A DNA stretch of 49,389 nucleotides from Desulfococcaceae bacterium HSG9 (GTDB taxonomy: Bacteria; Desulfobacterota; Desulfobacteria; Desulfobacterales; JAUCGF01), in contig JAUCGF010000112.1 of the NCBI GenBank assembly GCA_030378005.1, forward strand, positions 1-49,389. Direction: 5' to 3'. The notes beneath the pieces were generated by a model that was not told the DNA's origin, made no database searches, and worked only from the letters and a program-made list of their open reading frames with translations. Position numbers and translations under genes: made by a program. Within the stretch, counting starts at the first letter, position 1; each line of letters opens with the position of its first letter. Positions 42,264 to 49,389 of the stretch are shown here, piece after piece.

Positions 42264-44270
42264 CTAACCATCCGTTTTCAAATAGGTCACCTCAAACGCT
42301 TTACAGGTTCTGAACTGCTGAAGGCGGTTACAAAGCGCAAAAGAATCATTCATATCATAATGTTGGAAAATATCCAAACCGCGGTCTAAAATTATTTTCC
42401 AACCGCAGTCAGTCACAATATGACGGGCGTGCAGGGAATCGGTCAGATCGAACTCCCATTCAAAGTGAATCCCGGCCATAGCGCAATTTTCTTGAATTTT
42501 TATAAAATAATCAATCTGTTGCGGCCCTTTGAATTCATCTTCAACAGTTGTCAAGCGGACTTTAACCTTATTATCTTTGGGTTTTATTTTGGCGATTGTT
42601 TCAATAAATTCCATCAGATTTCTGATTTGAAAGAAAATGCGGATATACGGGTCGGTCAGCACGATTTCAGTGGCATCTTTCAAATAGGGGCCGAAAAGCG
42701 TATCAAAGGTGATACCGCGCTGGTTTTCCTTCACAATCAGATGGTTCTCTTTTAATTTCGGAAGCCGCCTGTTTTCCTGCGTATCCTGCGTTTCAGCGGA
42801 AGAATCAAAATATTGGGGATAGATTTCTTCTTCAAGGCATTTCACATAAACGGCCTTATGGCTGTCAGCACGGGTGTAAGCAAACCTGACTTTCGGGTAG
42901 GTGGTGTCAATTTTCATCAATTGCGCTTTGACTCTTTTACGGCCTTCAATGGCAAAACGCAGGAGTTCTTCGATTTCCTGAGGGGTCGCCACCTCATGAG
43001 GAAACAGAATTTTCATCAGACCGGAAAAGGTTTTATTGATGCTGTCTTTGTCTCGTGTTGAAAGGTCGCGGGCCAATTCAAAATAGGGCGAATACCTGTC
43101 GGAATAGTCATGGTTTCTAAGATACCTTAAAATTTCAGCCAGATAATCCACAACAAAGCCGTAGCCGTCAGAAAACATCTCGCCGCGGATAATATCGGTT
43201 TCCCATCCCGGAATGTAAAAATGGATTCTGTCTAAAAAAGCGGAATCATAGTACGGCTCCGGAAGTTCTTCAAAAAGATCGCTGTTTTTCAGCATATAGG
43301 GCAGGGTGTGTTTGGTGTTGCCCACAAAAACCATAGAAGCCTCCGCGCCGATGGTCTCCACCCCTCTGGAAAACGATTTGTTGGCCATGTAGTTTTTCAT
43401 AATGTCCACAAGGGTTTTGTTGACCCGTTTTTGCTTGCCGGCGAACTCATCAAACGCCACTGTATCCCAAAACCCCACCAAGCCGATTTTGCCGGTGGTG
43501 TTATTGATAAACAGTTTGGGCGCGGTGATTTCGCCTCCGGATATTAAAATGCCGTGGGGTGAAAAATCAGAAAAAATGTGCGATTTGCCAGTTCCTTTGG
43601 GACCCAGTTCGATCAGGTTGTAATTGCGTTCGCAAAAAGGAATCAGGCGCACCAATTGAAGCAGTTGATTCCTCAGGCTTAACTTTTCCGGATTGAACCC
43701 CACACTTTGCACCAAAAGGTCGATCCATTCTTGGGTGGTAAATTGTTTGCGGGCGCGGATATAATTATCATAATCAAAATTGGAGAGTTGAATCGGTTTC
43801 AGCATATTGATAATCCACGGGGAAACCGCGCTATCTTCAAAATGCTCATATTCCAGGTCCGCAATTGACCATACCCCGCTGACAAGCAGCTTGGGATGTT
43901 TTTTCACTGTATCCGAATCAACCAGAACTTTTTTGAGTCCCAGGTTGGCAAAAGAAGCTTCATAAACATCTTTTTTATCATTAAAAGCGACCCTGATTTT
44001 ATCGATAATCTTGTGCCGGCCGCTTTCCCGGATAACCGATTTGATCAAACCGGATTCATTGCGATGCACATAATGTTTCCTCAAAATATCTCTGACCGTG
44101 TCAATTCCGGTTTTAACGGTTTCTTCATCCGAAGTGGCGCAATACTGGCCCAATAAATATTCAAGCACATAAGAAGGTACAATGGCATTGCCTTTGACGA
44201 TCTTAACCAGGTCTTTACGCACTGCCAGCCCGGGGAAATGTTCATTGATTTTGGTATCGAGTTTTGTCAT
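42264..44270 (-). CDS. brxL: BrxL-like AAA+ protein with MIT_C-like C-terminal domain
   Basis: 668 residues. The N-terminal ~450 match BrxL of BREX phage-defence systems: GLAVRKDLVKIVKGNAIVPSYVLEYLLGQYC at the start, Walker A in ELGPKGTGKSHIFS, and the Walker B-like TVAFDEFAGKQKRVNK. The usual BrxL tail is a Lon-like Ser/Lys protease domain, whose signatures I do not see. Instead residues ~500-668 (ATEIVLTDPYIRIFFQIRNL; GIHFEWEFDLTDSLHARHI; GWKIILDRGLDIFQ) resemble the MIT_C domain, a phospholipase D-like fold of eukaryotic MITD1 that binds membranes. It lies 11 bp after pglZ. It probably belongs to a variant BREX or derived module; the domain call needs a profile search. Confidence 0.83.
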   Translation of the reverse strand: MTKLDTKINEHFPGLAVRKDLVKIVKGNAIVPSYVLEYLLGQYCATSDEETVKTGIDTVRDILRKHYVHRNESGLIKSVIRESGRHKIIDKIRVAFNDKKDVYEASFANLGLKKVLVDSDTVKKHPKLLVSGVWSIADLEYEHFEDSAVSPWIINMLKPIQLSNFDYDNYIRARKQFTTQEWIDLLVQSVGFNPEKLSLRNQLLQLVRLIPFCERNYNLIELGPKGTGKSHIFSDFSPHGILISGGEITAPKLFINNTTGKIGLVGFWDTVAFDEFAGKQKRVNKTLVDIMKNYMANKSFSRGVETIGAEASMVFVGNTKHTLPYMLKNSDLFEELPEPYYDSAFLDRIHFYIPGWETDIIRGEMFSDGYGFVVDYLAEILRYLRNHDYSDRYSPYFELARDLSTRDKDSINKTFSGLMKILFPHEVATPQEIEELLRFAIEGRKRVKAQLMKIDTTYPKVRFAYTRADSHKAVYVKCLEEEIYPQYFDSSAETQDTQENRRLPKLKENHLIVKENQRGITFDTLFGPYLKDATEIVLTDPYIRIFFQIRNLMEFIETIAKIKPKDNKVKVRLTTVEDEFKGPQQIDYFIKIQENCAMAGIHFEWEFDLTDSLHARHIVTDCGWKIILDRGLDIFQHYDMNDSFALCNRLQQFRTCKAFEVTYLKTDG

Positions 44271-44281
44271 AATCGCTATCC

Positions 44282-46777
44282 CTACAAATCAAAATCACTG
44301 GTAAATGAACGCCGAATGAGATACCGGGCGGATTTATACTCTTGATAATGCGATGTTCCTGGAATGAGTTCTTCCAAACGCAGGAACACTTCCTGTTCGT
44401 TCAAATCGTCGGCCCTGCTTGTCAGGACGAATCTGACCCGTATTTCGCGCTCTCTGGGATGTTCAGAAGTGAAATCAAAGGACAGCGTATGGCTGTCTGA
44501 AAGCAGTTCATCATCTTTGGAATATATTCCGGCGCGAAGCGTTCTGGATCGCACCTTATCCGTGACCGGATGCGTCTGATAAAAGGCGGCGGACAACTGG
44601 CCGGTTGTGATCTGTGATGTGGAACTGCCCAGGATATTGACGTCCACTTGAGAAATATCGCTTTTACGTTTTTTATTAATCTTGATGACCGGGATTATGA
44701 CTTCCTGAAGAGAAGCGCCGCCGTGAACATACCGGCTTCCGGAACCTTGCAAACGCATTCGATTGACAGACTTGGGAATTTGAATCTCCATATCCCCTTG
44801 GATTCCCGCTTGCGCCGCGGTGAATTTTTTCATACCGGGATTTTCCGGTAAATTTTTCCCAACCAGGAAGCGTCTGTCACGAAGCGACACGCCTGCATGG
44901 GTCACCTCACTGCCGAGAAAATCGCTTTCATCAATGGGCCGGTGCTGATAGATGAAACCATGATCCGATGTGACCAATAAATTGCTGGCATTTGCTCCGG
45001 TCAATTTTTTGATGATTTTGATCAACTCTGCAAACGTTTCCTCAACCGCATCAAAAACCCTTTCTTCGGATTCTTTTTTATCACCCGTAGCGTCAATTCG
45101 GTTATGATAGATGTAAACGACATCATGCTCGCGGAACAAATTCCGGCATTGACTTTTATTCATGCCCATGAGTTCCTCGGCGCGCATCGCTTTGGCCCGA
45201 CCTTTGACCGCATTGTTTAATATTTTTGACCGGTTGGCCGTTCCCTGGCTGCTTTGGCCGTCCGCAAGAACAGCGCCGGTGTCATTGTCGGCAAATTTTA
45301 TTTCCCGATTCGGCAAAAGCGACGCCATTCCGAGTTGGGTAAAACTGGGCAACATGGCCAGCATCGGTTCCAGCAGGGCGTCAAACCGGTCTTCCTGGCG
45401 AATCAGGCGGTGGAGTTCTTCCCCGGCTTCAAAACGCAAGCCGTCTGAGATAATGACAAACACCTTTTTCTTATTGTTGAGAAATGGCCGAACCTGTTTT
45501 TTAAAAAAATATCTTTGCATATTGATATTGAAAACGCCCCATTTATCGCGCTGGTCGATAATTTTCTGCCAATTGTTATTCACATCAAGCAAATAATTGT
45601 TGGAATACAGATTTTCCACCAGCTCCGAAAGAGCGCCCAGAATCGAAACCTGGCCGGATTGGCAGGCATGAAAACGATATTTGCGGTAAAGCTGATCTAT
45701 CCGAAACCAGTTTTTGGTATATTTGACAATGCCGTCATGCACCGATTCGATGCCAAGTTCAGCCTCTTGCAACGCTCTGATAAAACGCGCGCCGTAATCG
45801 GCCGCTTTATAAAGATGCCTGTATTTTGCATACCAATGACTCTGTTTGCGCTGCCGTATCAAGTTTTCCCGCTCACTTGCGGGAATCGTCCGATTTACGA
45901 TCCTGTTGACCAAATCATTTAATATTTTTTTGTCAATCGCTTCAAAATAATCGATCTCTTCTAAGGATGCGCTATCCCGGTTTTGCAACTCTTTTTCGAT
46001 ATTCAATATATCCGCGCATTTCTTTGAAAGGATTTCAAAAGCGTTTTGCAGGCGGATGTTATTTTTCCATCGTTTCAAAAAGACCAAGGCATCCGCATTC
46101 AGTTGCGACGGGTTGCCTGAACTCATGGCGTAGCAGGACTTAAACAACTCAATGGTAAAATCCAAAATTCCAGGAGTGTCGGATTGATAGGCGTAACAGA
46201 TTTGCAAGCGCTTCCATAAAAACGACTCCAGGCCGCACCTTTGGATCAGTTTGAATTTGACGCTCTTTTTTAAGGCCAGTTCTCCAAGCAGGCTTTCCAG
46301 AATCGCATCTTCACGCGGGTCCGAAACCGCGCATACGGCCAGCATTTTTATTCGGACGGCGTTTTGTGTATCATCCGAACTTAGCAGATTGTTCAGTTTG
46401 TCCCGGCGCTGGGCGGAATTGAAAAAATCAGCGTGTTTCTTGATGATGTCAATAAATTCAATGCCCAAACCCAACTCGCTCAGATAGATAGCGGCCTGAT
46501 CGGCACTGAATTCACCGGATGCCAATTGAACATCAAGAAGCCAGTTATCCATATCTGAAGGAGGCGCACCCGCATGATACAGCAGAAATTTTTGATGCGG
46601 TTCTTCCCGCAAAATTCGATATTTCACCTTGAATTCATTATTTTGCAGTTCGATTTTGGCAATCTCAGCCAATTCAAGTTGTTCATACTCATGGCGCAGC
46701 TCTTTTTTAGAATCGTACCAAAAGACGATGCGGTGTTTTTCAAATAGTTTTTTAAGGGCCAGAGATATTTTATTCAT
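44282..46777 (-). CDS. pglZ: BREX phosphatase-fold protein PglZ
   Basis: 831 residues. PglZ cues: KALKKLFEKHRIVFWYD-type opening (here SLALKKLFEKHRIVFWYDS), the metal-binding strand VFVIISDGLRFEAGEELHR near 430, AMLPSFTQLGMASLLP, DVVYIYHNRIDATGDK, and the second metal site LLVTSDHGFIYQHR near 600. PglZ is an alkaline-phosphatase-fold protein needed for BREX host marking and phage exclusion. In complete type 1 systems it follows pglX and precedes brxL. Here brxL follows, but the upstream side has a small interrupted ORF and then HicAB. The pglZ start codon overlaps the stop of that reconstructed ORF (ATGA). Confidence 0.9.
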   Translation of the reverse strand: MNKISLALKKLFEKHRIVFWYDSKKELRHEYEQLELAEIAKIELQNNEFKVKYRILREEPHQKFLLYHAGAPPSDMDNWLLDVQLASGEFSADQAAIYLSELGLGIEFIDIIKKHADFFNSAQRRDKLNNLLSSDDTQNAVRIKMLAVCAVSDPREDAILESLLGELALKKSVKFKLIQRCGLESFLWKRLQICYAYQSDTPGILDFTIELFKSCYAMSSGNPSQLNADALVFLKRWKNNIRLQNAFEILSKKCADILNIEKELQNRDSASLEEIDYFEAIDKKILNDLVNRIVNRTIPASERENLIRQRKQSHWYAKYRHLYKAADYGARFIRALQEAELGIESVHDGIVKYTKNWFRIDQLYRKYRFHACQSGQVSILGALSELVENLYSNNYLLDVNNNWQKIIDQRDKWGVFNINMQRYFFKKQVRPFLNNKKKVFVIISDGLRFEAGEELHRLIRQEDRFDALLEPMLAMLPSFTQLGMASLLPNREIKFADNDTGAVLADGQSSQGTANRSKILNNAVKGRAKAMRAEELMGMNKSQCRNLFREHDVVYIYHNRIDATGDKKESEERVFDAVEETFAELIKIIKKLTGANASNLLVTSDHGFIYQHRPIDESDFLGSEVTHAGVSLRDRRFLVGKNLPENPGMKKFTAAQAGIQGDMEIQIPKSVNRMRLQGSGSRYVHGGASLQEVIIPVIKINKKRKSDISQVDVNILGSSTSQITTGQLSAAFYQTHPVTDKVRSRTLRAGIYSKDDELLSDSHTLSFDFTSEHPREREIRVRFVLTSRADDLNEQEVFLRLEELIPGTSHYQEYKSARYLIRRSFTSDFDL

Positions 46778-47048
46778 AAAATTCTTCTTTTTGGAGTTTT
46801 AAGAAAATCCCGAAATCTCAACTGGTCAAGTTTCAGTAGATCGAAAAGGAGTGCCAAACTTACAGTCAGGCCGATGGTCGCAACATGAAATTCCATGAAA
46901 AACACTGCCAAACTGTAAGTTTGGCACTCCTTTGGCCGTATTTTATGGAATTTTTCGATCTACTGAGTTTGTCTATGCCTGCTTTCGTGGGAACTCCGTC
47001 ACCATGCAAAAGATCAATGCTTTGCGTTTTCAGATCGTCAATATTCAT
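46774..47048 (-). pseudogene. Small ORF upstream of pglZ, split by a family C element
   Basis: From ATG 47048 the frame reads MNIDDLKTQSIDLLHGDG, then VPTKAGIDK, and runs into the palindromic element. Joining 46970 to 46832 (removing the 134-bp element and one GTT copy) continues in frame as LDQLRFRDFLKTPKRRIL, ending at TGA 46774-46776. The stop overlaps the pglZ ATG (46775-46777) as ATGA. The restored product has 45 residues and no family I recognise. Clean in-frame repair plus coupling to pglZ makes it likely a real gene of the pglZ-brxL unit, now inactivated. In the present sequence the frame continues through the element to a later stop with unrelated residues. Confidence 0.7.
46833..46966. 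mobile_element. MITE-like element, family C (134 bp)
   Basis: Terminal inverted repeats TCAGTAGATCGAAAA / TTTTCGATCTACTGA, and inside them a second inverted pair GGAGTGCCAAACTTACAGT (46848-46866 and 46912-46930). A GTT lies on each side (46830-46832 and 46967-46969) as a likely 3-bp target duplication. It has no coding capacity. The 47-bp palindrome at 31319 has the same ends. It has inserted into the small ORF ahead of pglZ. Confidence 0.85.
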
Positions 47049-47121
47049 TTCAGTTCTTTGAACCCCTTTTATTAACCACGAAAACACGAAATTTATAAGT
47101 TTAAGTTGGGTTTTGCTTTTA

Positions 47122-47448
47122 TTAACTAAGGCGTGAACTGACTAACCGATTAATGCTTATTCCTGATTCTGCTGCTTGTATGGCAAGATTTCGATGGACT
47201 TCGGGAGGAACCCGAACCATAAGTTCTCCACTATAATTTTTACATGCTATCGCTTCAGGAATTTGCTCTCCGTTTTTTTGCATGTCCGTTATCACTTCTG
47301 CAACGATTTTTCGAATACCTTTGAGCGCGGACTCAGGGGTTTTTGAAAGCCAGCTCAGACTCGGAAATTCGACACATAGCCCAACATACTCATTGTCTTC
47401 GACCGACCAAGTGACTCTATACGTGTAATGATCATTTTTTAGCGGCAT
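47122..47448 (-). CDS. hicB: HicB-family antitoxin
   Basis: 108 residues. The N-terminal half is a partially degraded RNase-H-fold HicB domain (YTYRVTWSVEDNEYVGLCVEFPSL). The C-terminal half is a ribbon-helix-helix (ELMVRVPPEVHRNLAIQAAESGISINRLV), the DNA-binding part that autorepresses the operon. It overlaps the hicA stop by 17 bp and neutralises the mRNA-cleaving HicA toxin. Confidence 0.9.
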   Translation of the reverse strand: MPLKNDHYTYRVTWSVEDNEYVGLCVEFPSLSWLSKTPESALKGIRKIVAEVITDMQKNGEQIPEAIACKNYSGELMVRVPPEVHRNLAIQAAESGISINRLVSSRLS

Positions 47449-47692
47449 TTTCTACCTCCATTCTTTCTATGGCTTTCAGTACTTGCTTTACTTGATAGAC
47501 TTTGGCTTTCCCCTTGTTGTTTTGAATATTAACCCTTGGATCTCCTTGCCATGGCGTTTTGTATATTCGGTGACTGCTGCCGGATTGTCTCGCTTTGCCA
47601 AAATAATGATCGCAGACTCTGCATAAATCTGAAAAACGAACATTTGCTGAATTTTTCTTTATCTGTTTTAAGAAATTTTTTATCTGTTTCAT
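47432..47692 (-). CDS. hicA: HicA-family mRNA interferase toxin
   Basis: 86 residues, dsRBD-like fold. The motif RQSGSSHRIYKTP contains the catalytic His of HicA toxins; KVYQVKQVLKAIE near the end matches the last helix. It is expected to cleave mRNAs in the cytoplasm when HicB is lost. First gene of hicA-hicB. Confidence 0.87.
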   Translation of the reverse strand: MKQIKNFLKQIKKNSANVRFSDLCRVCDHYFGKARQSGSSHRIYKTPWQGDPRVNIQNNKGKAKVYQVKQVLKAIERMEVENAAKK

Positions 47693-47765
47693 ACTGCTAA
47701 TAATATCAGTATTGATACCATTGTCAAGGCAGTGTCTATCATTGCCAACGTTGCGGCCAATAGTG

Positions 47766-47793
47766 AGTCGGACTAGCGAAGCGTAACCCGACC
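47766..47793 (+). repeat. REP-like palindrome, diverged copy
   Basis: GTCGGACTAGCGAAGCGTAA then CCCGACC. The same core as the REP units at 48684, 48730 and 49019, with two changed bases on its left arm. Confidence 0.75.
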
Positions 47794-47800
47794 TGCTAAC

Positions 47801-47909
47801 TGTCTGAACCTTGATGAAAGGATTATGGGATTTTCATGATTGAATATCGACTTTAAAAACAGATGTTTAATCCTGAAAATCTTTCAATCCTTTAATCAGG
47901 GTTCAGACA
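47801..47909. mobile_element. 109-bp imperfect palindrome (family D)
   Basis: TGTCTGAACC TTGAT.GAAAGGATT at the left pairs with the complement of TGTCTGAACCCTGATTAAAG at the right; the match continues inward (GATTTTCA.GATT). Almost the whole unit is stem, unlike families A to C. I recall similar GTCTGAAC-type palindromes scattered in many bacterial genomes, but that is memory, not a search. Confidence 0.7.
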
Positions 47910-48008
47910 ATATGAAATTTTATTTGCTCAACCCGACCACCTTTTTCAGCGCCTTGCCAAACTTAGGATAATTCACTTTGACACCGTCATTTTATCATTG
48001 ATAGACAG

Positions 48009-48410
48009 TTAGGTGAACGGATTCGGATAGGGTCGCAGATTCAGTTCTCGGATAAATCGGAAGTCTCGCTGATTCTTAGAAACAAAAGGATATTCAAGAA
48101 ATATTGCCGTAGCGGCTATGAATGCATCCGGTATGAGAAGACCGTGACTCAGGCGGTAGCTGTGAAGCAGATCAGATGTAATATCAGAAATTCGGTTATT
48201 CAATCTGAAAATTTGAAACCGTGAAATAAAATTGTCCAGCTCCCTCAGCTCCCTGTTATTGCCGCAGCCGACGATGAGTTCCAAATATGTGACGACGCTT
48301 ACTACGAGCGATCTTTCCCGTTCAATTTGCGAAAGGCAGTCTGTGGCTTCGTGTATGCCTCGACCGGCATCGATCAGAACATCTGTGTCGATAATAACCG
48401 GATCATCCAT
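48009..48410 (-). CDS. PIN-domain (VapC-like) toxin
   Basis: 133 residues from ATG 48410 (MDDPVIIDTDVLIDAGRG). The frame is open further upstream but that part overlaps the antitoxin gene. PIN-domain acidic residues: D in IIDTDVLID, E in VTYLELIVG, D in LIPDAFIAATA and the final D/N region SKNQRDFRFI. As an RNase it probably cuts tRNA or other RNAs. The start overlaps the antitoxin stop by 8 bp. Confidence 0.9.
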   Translation of the reverse strand: MDDPVIIDTDVLIDAGRGIHEATDCLSQIERERSLVVSVVTYLELIVGCGNNRELRELDNFISRFQIFRLNNRISDITSDLLHSYRLSHGLLIPDAFIAATAIFLEYPFVSKNQRDFRFIRELNLRPYPNPFT

Positions 48411-48639
48411 TTGACACCTTCCATTCCTTGATTCGAGTGTTTCTGACCCATTGACTGCTGTCCTGCATATCCTCACGATTACGCCACATTCCGATAAACG
48501 GCTCGTCCGCAAGGTCGGATTTCTTTTCCTTATTAAAAGTTGAATACCGTGTTTTTAAAAAATCCATAAAGTCAAGAATCTGCCGTTGAGCTTCGAGAGG
48601 CAGAGCGTTAAACTGATCTGAAATATTTTCCGATCTCAT
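48403..48639 (-). CDS. DUF2281-like antitoxin of the PIN toxin
   Basis: 78 residues. ISDQFNALPLEAQRQILDFMDFLKTRY is typical of DUF2281 antitoxins (short helical N-terminus), and EPFIGMWRNREDMQDSSQWVRNTRIKEW is the usual toxin-binding tail. It precedes and overlaps the PIN toxin gene, as in vapBC-type operons. Confidence 0.88.
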   Translation of the reverse strand: MRSENISDQFNALPLEAQRQILDFMDFLKTRYSTFNKEKKSDLADEPFIGMWRNREDMQDSSQWVRNTRIKEWKVSNG

Positions 48640-48683
48640 AATACCCTCTTTCTTGTTTTGTTGTAATGTTTGTTGGCCAGCAT

Positions 48684-48759
48684 GTAGGTCGGGTTAGCGA
48701 AGCGTAACCCGACGTTAAAGCCGTTTTTTGTCGGGTTACGCTTCGCTAACCCGACCTAC
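48684..48759. repeat. Inverted pair of REP-like palindromes (BIME-like)
   Basis: 48684-48713 reads GTAGGTCGGGTTAGCGAAGC then GTAACCCGAC, and 48730-48759 is its exact reverse complement, separated by GTTAAAGCCGTTTTTT. Each unit is itself a stem. The repeat is well known from many proteobacterial genomes; such units are usually mobilised by REP-associated TnpA-like proteins. Confidence 0.88.
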
Positions 48760-48785
48760 TGCCAACCTTATTTTAATTTTAGTTT

Positions 48786-48936
48786 TTAAAACCTTAGTAG
48801 CATAAGAAAATGTAACAACCCTTCAACCTTATTACCTTATTTAACACCGCAGCCACTTATGAAACAAGATACGTTACATAGAAATAAGGTAATAAGGTAA
48901 AGAGATAGAGCAGTATTTTTGCTACTAAGGTTAAAA
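48786..48936. mobile_element. Nested palindromic element (family F, ~150 bp)
   Basis: The outer arms AAACCTTAGTAGCA and TGCTACTAAGGTT pair, as do the inner arms AACCTTATTACCTTATTT (from about 48825) and AAATAAGGTAATAAGGT (from about 48882). It has no ORF. The arrangement of two nested inverted repeats resembles the family C element at 46833. Confidence 0.7.
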
Positions 48937-49018
48937 AATAAAATAAGGTCAGATTATAACGGATTCAACAGGAGATTGCGCCCCAAATCCATTATAATCG
49001 GCTTTTTTATTATAGAAT

Positions 49019-49048
49019 GTAGGTCGGGTTAGCGAAGCGTAACCCGAC
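49019..49048 (+). repeat. REP-like palindrome, third copy
   Basis: Identical to 48684-48713 across 30 bases, and the following GTTAAAGC(C/T)GTTT is shared too, so the repeated unit is longer than the palindrome. Confidence 0.85.
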
Positions 49049-49110
49049 GTTAAAGCTGTTTCACCAAAAGGGTTGCGTTTTATCCCTGCAAAAAGGATAA
49101 AGACCCGGAT

Positions 49111-49380
49111 TTACTTACCTATAGATCGTGCAATAAAAAAAGATATTGAAATTCCAAATATAAGAGAGATCAGTGTGATTATAATTATCTGGATTATGTA
49201 AACTTGCACCCTCTTTTCAGAAGATTCAAGCAACGCAATCACTTCATCGTTCTCTTCTATGTTTTGGGCCTGAATTATTTTTTCTTTAATTAAATGGTTG
49301 GATTGCTTAATCTGATTGAATCCAAATATCGAAAAGATGGATATCATAACGGTTAAAACAATCGGCAGTGAACACCCCAT
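49111..49380 (-). CDS. Truncated chemoreceptor-like membrane protein (open at window edge)
   Basis: 89 residues from ATG 49380; the frame is also open to the window end, so the real start may lie beyond it. Two membrane helices (LPIVLTVMISIFSIFGFN; VYIIQIIIITLISLIFGISISFFIA) flank a short ~35-residue loop. FFIARSIGK then TAA stops right where a HAMP domain would start. The pattern fits the ends of a 4HB-type sensor or chemoreceptor with most of the periplasmic bundle and all signalling domains missing. It is either a remnant or a small two-helix protein. Confidence 0.5.
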   Translation of the reverse strand: MGCSLPIVLTVMISIFSIFGFNQIKQSNHLIKEKIIQAQNIEENDEVIALLESSEKRVQVYIIQIIIITLISLIFGISISFFIARSIGK

Positions 49381-49389
49381 AATAATTTT

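Larger units (their letters stand above)
47693..48008. other. 316-bp intergenic region with REP-like and long palindromes
   Basis: Holds a diverged REP-type palindrome (47766-47793) and the 109-bp palindrome 47801-47909. On the minus strand a short open tail at about 47932-47985 reads NYPKFGKALKKVVGLSK before TAA, possibly a gene remnant. No complete gene seen. Confidence 0.6.
48640..49110. other. 471-bp intergenic region rich in palindromes
   Basis: No gene seen. It holds an inverted REP pair (48684-48759), a nested palindrome (48786-48936) and another REP unit (49019-49048). The promoter of the antitoxin-toxin operon should lie just right of 48640, but no clear -35/-10 pair stands out. Confidence 0.7.

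Noticed and set aside
42074..42271. 65-codon minus-strand ORF overlapping the brxL stop
   Set aside because: No family resemblance, weak start context, and its end overlaps the transposase fragment in another frame; possible but not supported.
48411..48512. 34-codon N-terminal extension of the PIN toxin
   Set aside because: It lies in the antitoxin gene in another frame; the PIN fold begins at ATG 48410.

Overview
The window looks like a chromosomal segment of a Gram-negative, anaerobic, repeat-rich bacterium, most likely from the Desulfobacterota (Desulfobacteraceae/Desulfonema-like). The reasons are the NIL-domain 2x[4Fe-4S] ferredoxin next to mtaB, a DhaL-DegV fusion, PqiABC (Gram-negative envelope), an Mrp/Mbh-type antiporter operon with a split MrpA, a giant TIR-WD40-TPR protein, BREX genes and toxin-antitoxin pairs, all set among short palindromic elements. 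Taxonomy is inferred from gene content only. No rRNA, tRNA or CRISPR array was recognised.

Layout. 1-123 is the tail of an IS66-like transposase. 404-6607 encodes a ~2,068-aa protein: three TIR domains, one membrane segment, 21 WD40 repeats and six TPR-like repeats. It is preceded by three hairpin repeats and a duplicated start region. 6.6-7.4 kb is non-coding and holds two different palindromic MITE-like elements. 7.4-9.1 kb (-): mtaB and a NIL-ferredoxin. 9.36-11.5 kb (+): acyltransferase-alpha/beta hydrolase fusion. 11.5-14.3 kb (-): a degenerate Ser/Thr-kinase-like protein with a duplicated YEATIV tail, and its secreted neighbour. 14.5-16.2 kb (-): DhaL-DegV (FakA-FakB-like) fusion. 16.3-20.1 kb (-): a hybrid histidine kinase behind a double family-3 solute-binding protein. 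20.3-21.5 kb is a graveyard of a truncated IS200/IS605 TnpA and a broken family-5 solute-binding gene that a MITE has entered. 21.6-25.0 kb (+): a periplasmic-binding-domain/MscS-channel/cyclic-nucleotide-domain fusion. 25.0-29.0 kb (-): pqiA1-pqiA2-pqiB-pqiC. 29.1-31.3 kb (+): a class-V aminotransferase and a tandem-repeat protein.

31.4-41.1 kb (+) is an Mrp-type cation/proton antiporter operon (E-F-G-MbhD-MrpB-MrpC ... D-D-small-D). It is interrupted by a cNMP-binding protein and an AT-rich PD-(D/E)XK nuclease gene followed by an attC-like imperfect palindrome. 41.3-42.1 kb holds a PQQ-propeller fragment and a DDE transposase fragment.

42.3-49.4 kb (mostly -) is a defence/stability island. 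It carries pglZ and a brxL-like gene whose C-terminus resembles the MIT_C domain rather than a Lon protease, with no brxA/B/C or pglX in view. A 134-bp palindromic element lies in a small ORF just upstream of pglZ. Removing the element plus one 3-bp duplication restores a 45-codon ORF that overlaps the pglZ start by ATGA. Beyond it are HicA/HicB, a PIN toxin with a DUF2281-like antitoxin, REP-type palindromes and a truncated chemoreceptor-like membrane protein at the window edge.

The most unusual items are the PglZ/BrxL-MIT_C pair with its disrupted leader gene, the ligand-binding/MscS/cNMP channel, the triple-TIR/21xWD40/TPR protein with its repeated leader, the kinase with a possible FHA-ligand tail, and the nuclease gene with a possible integron-cassette signature inside the antiporter operon.
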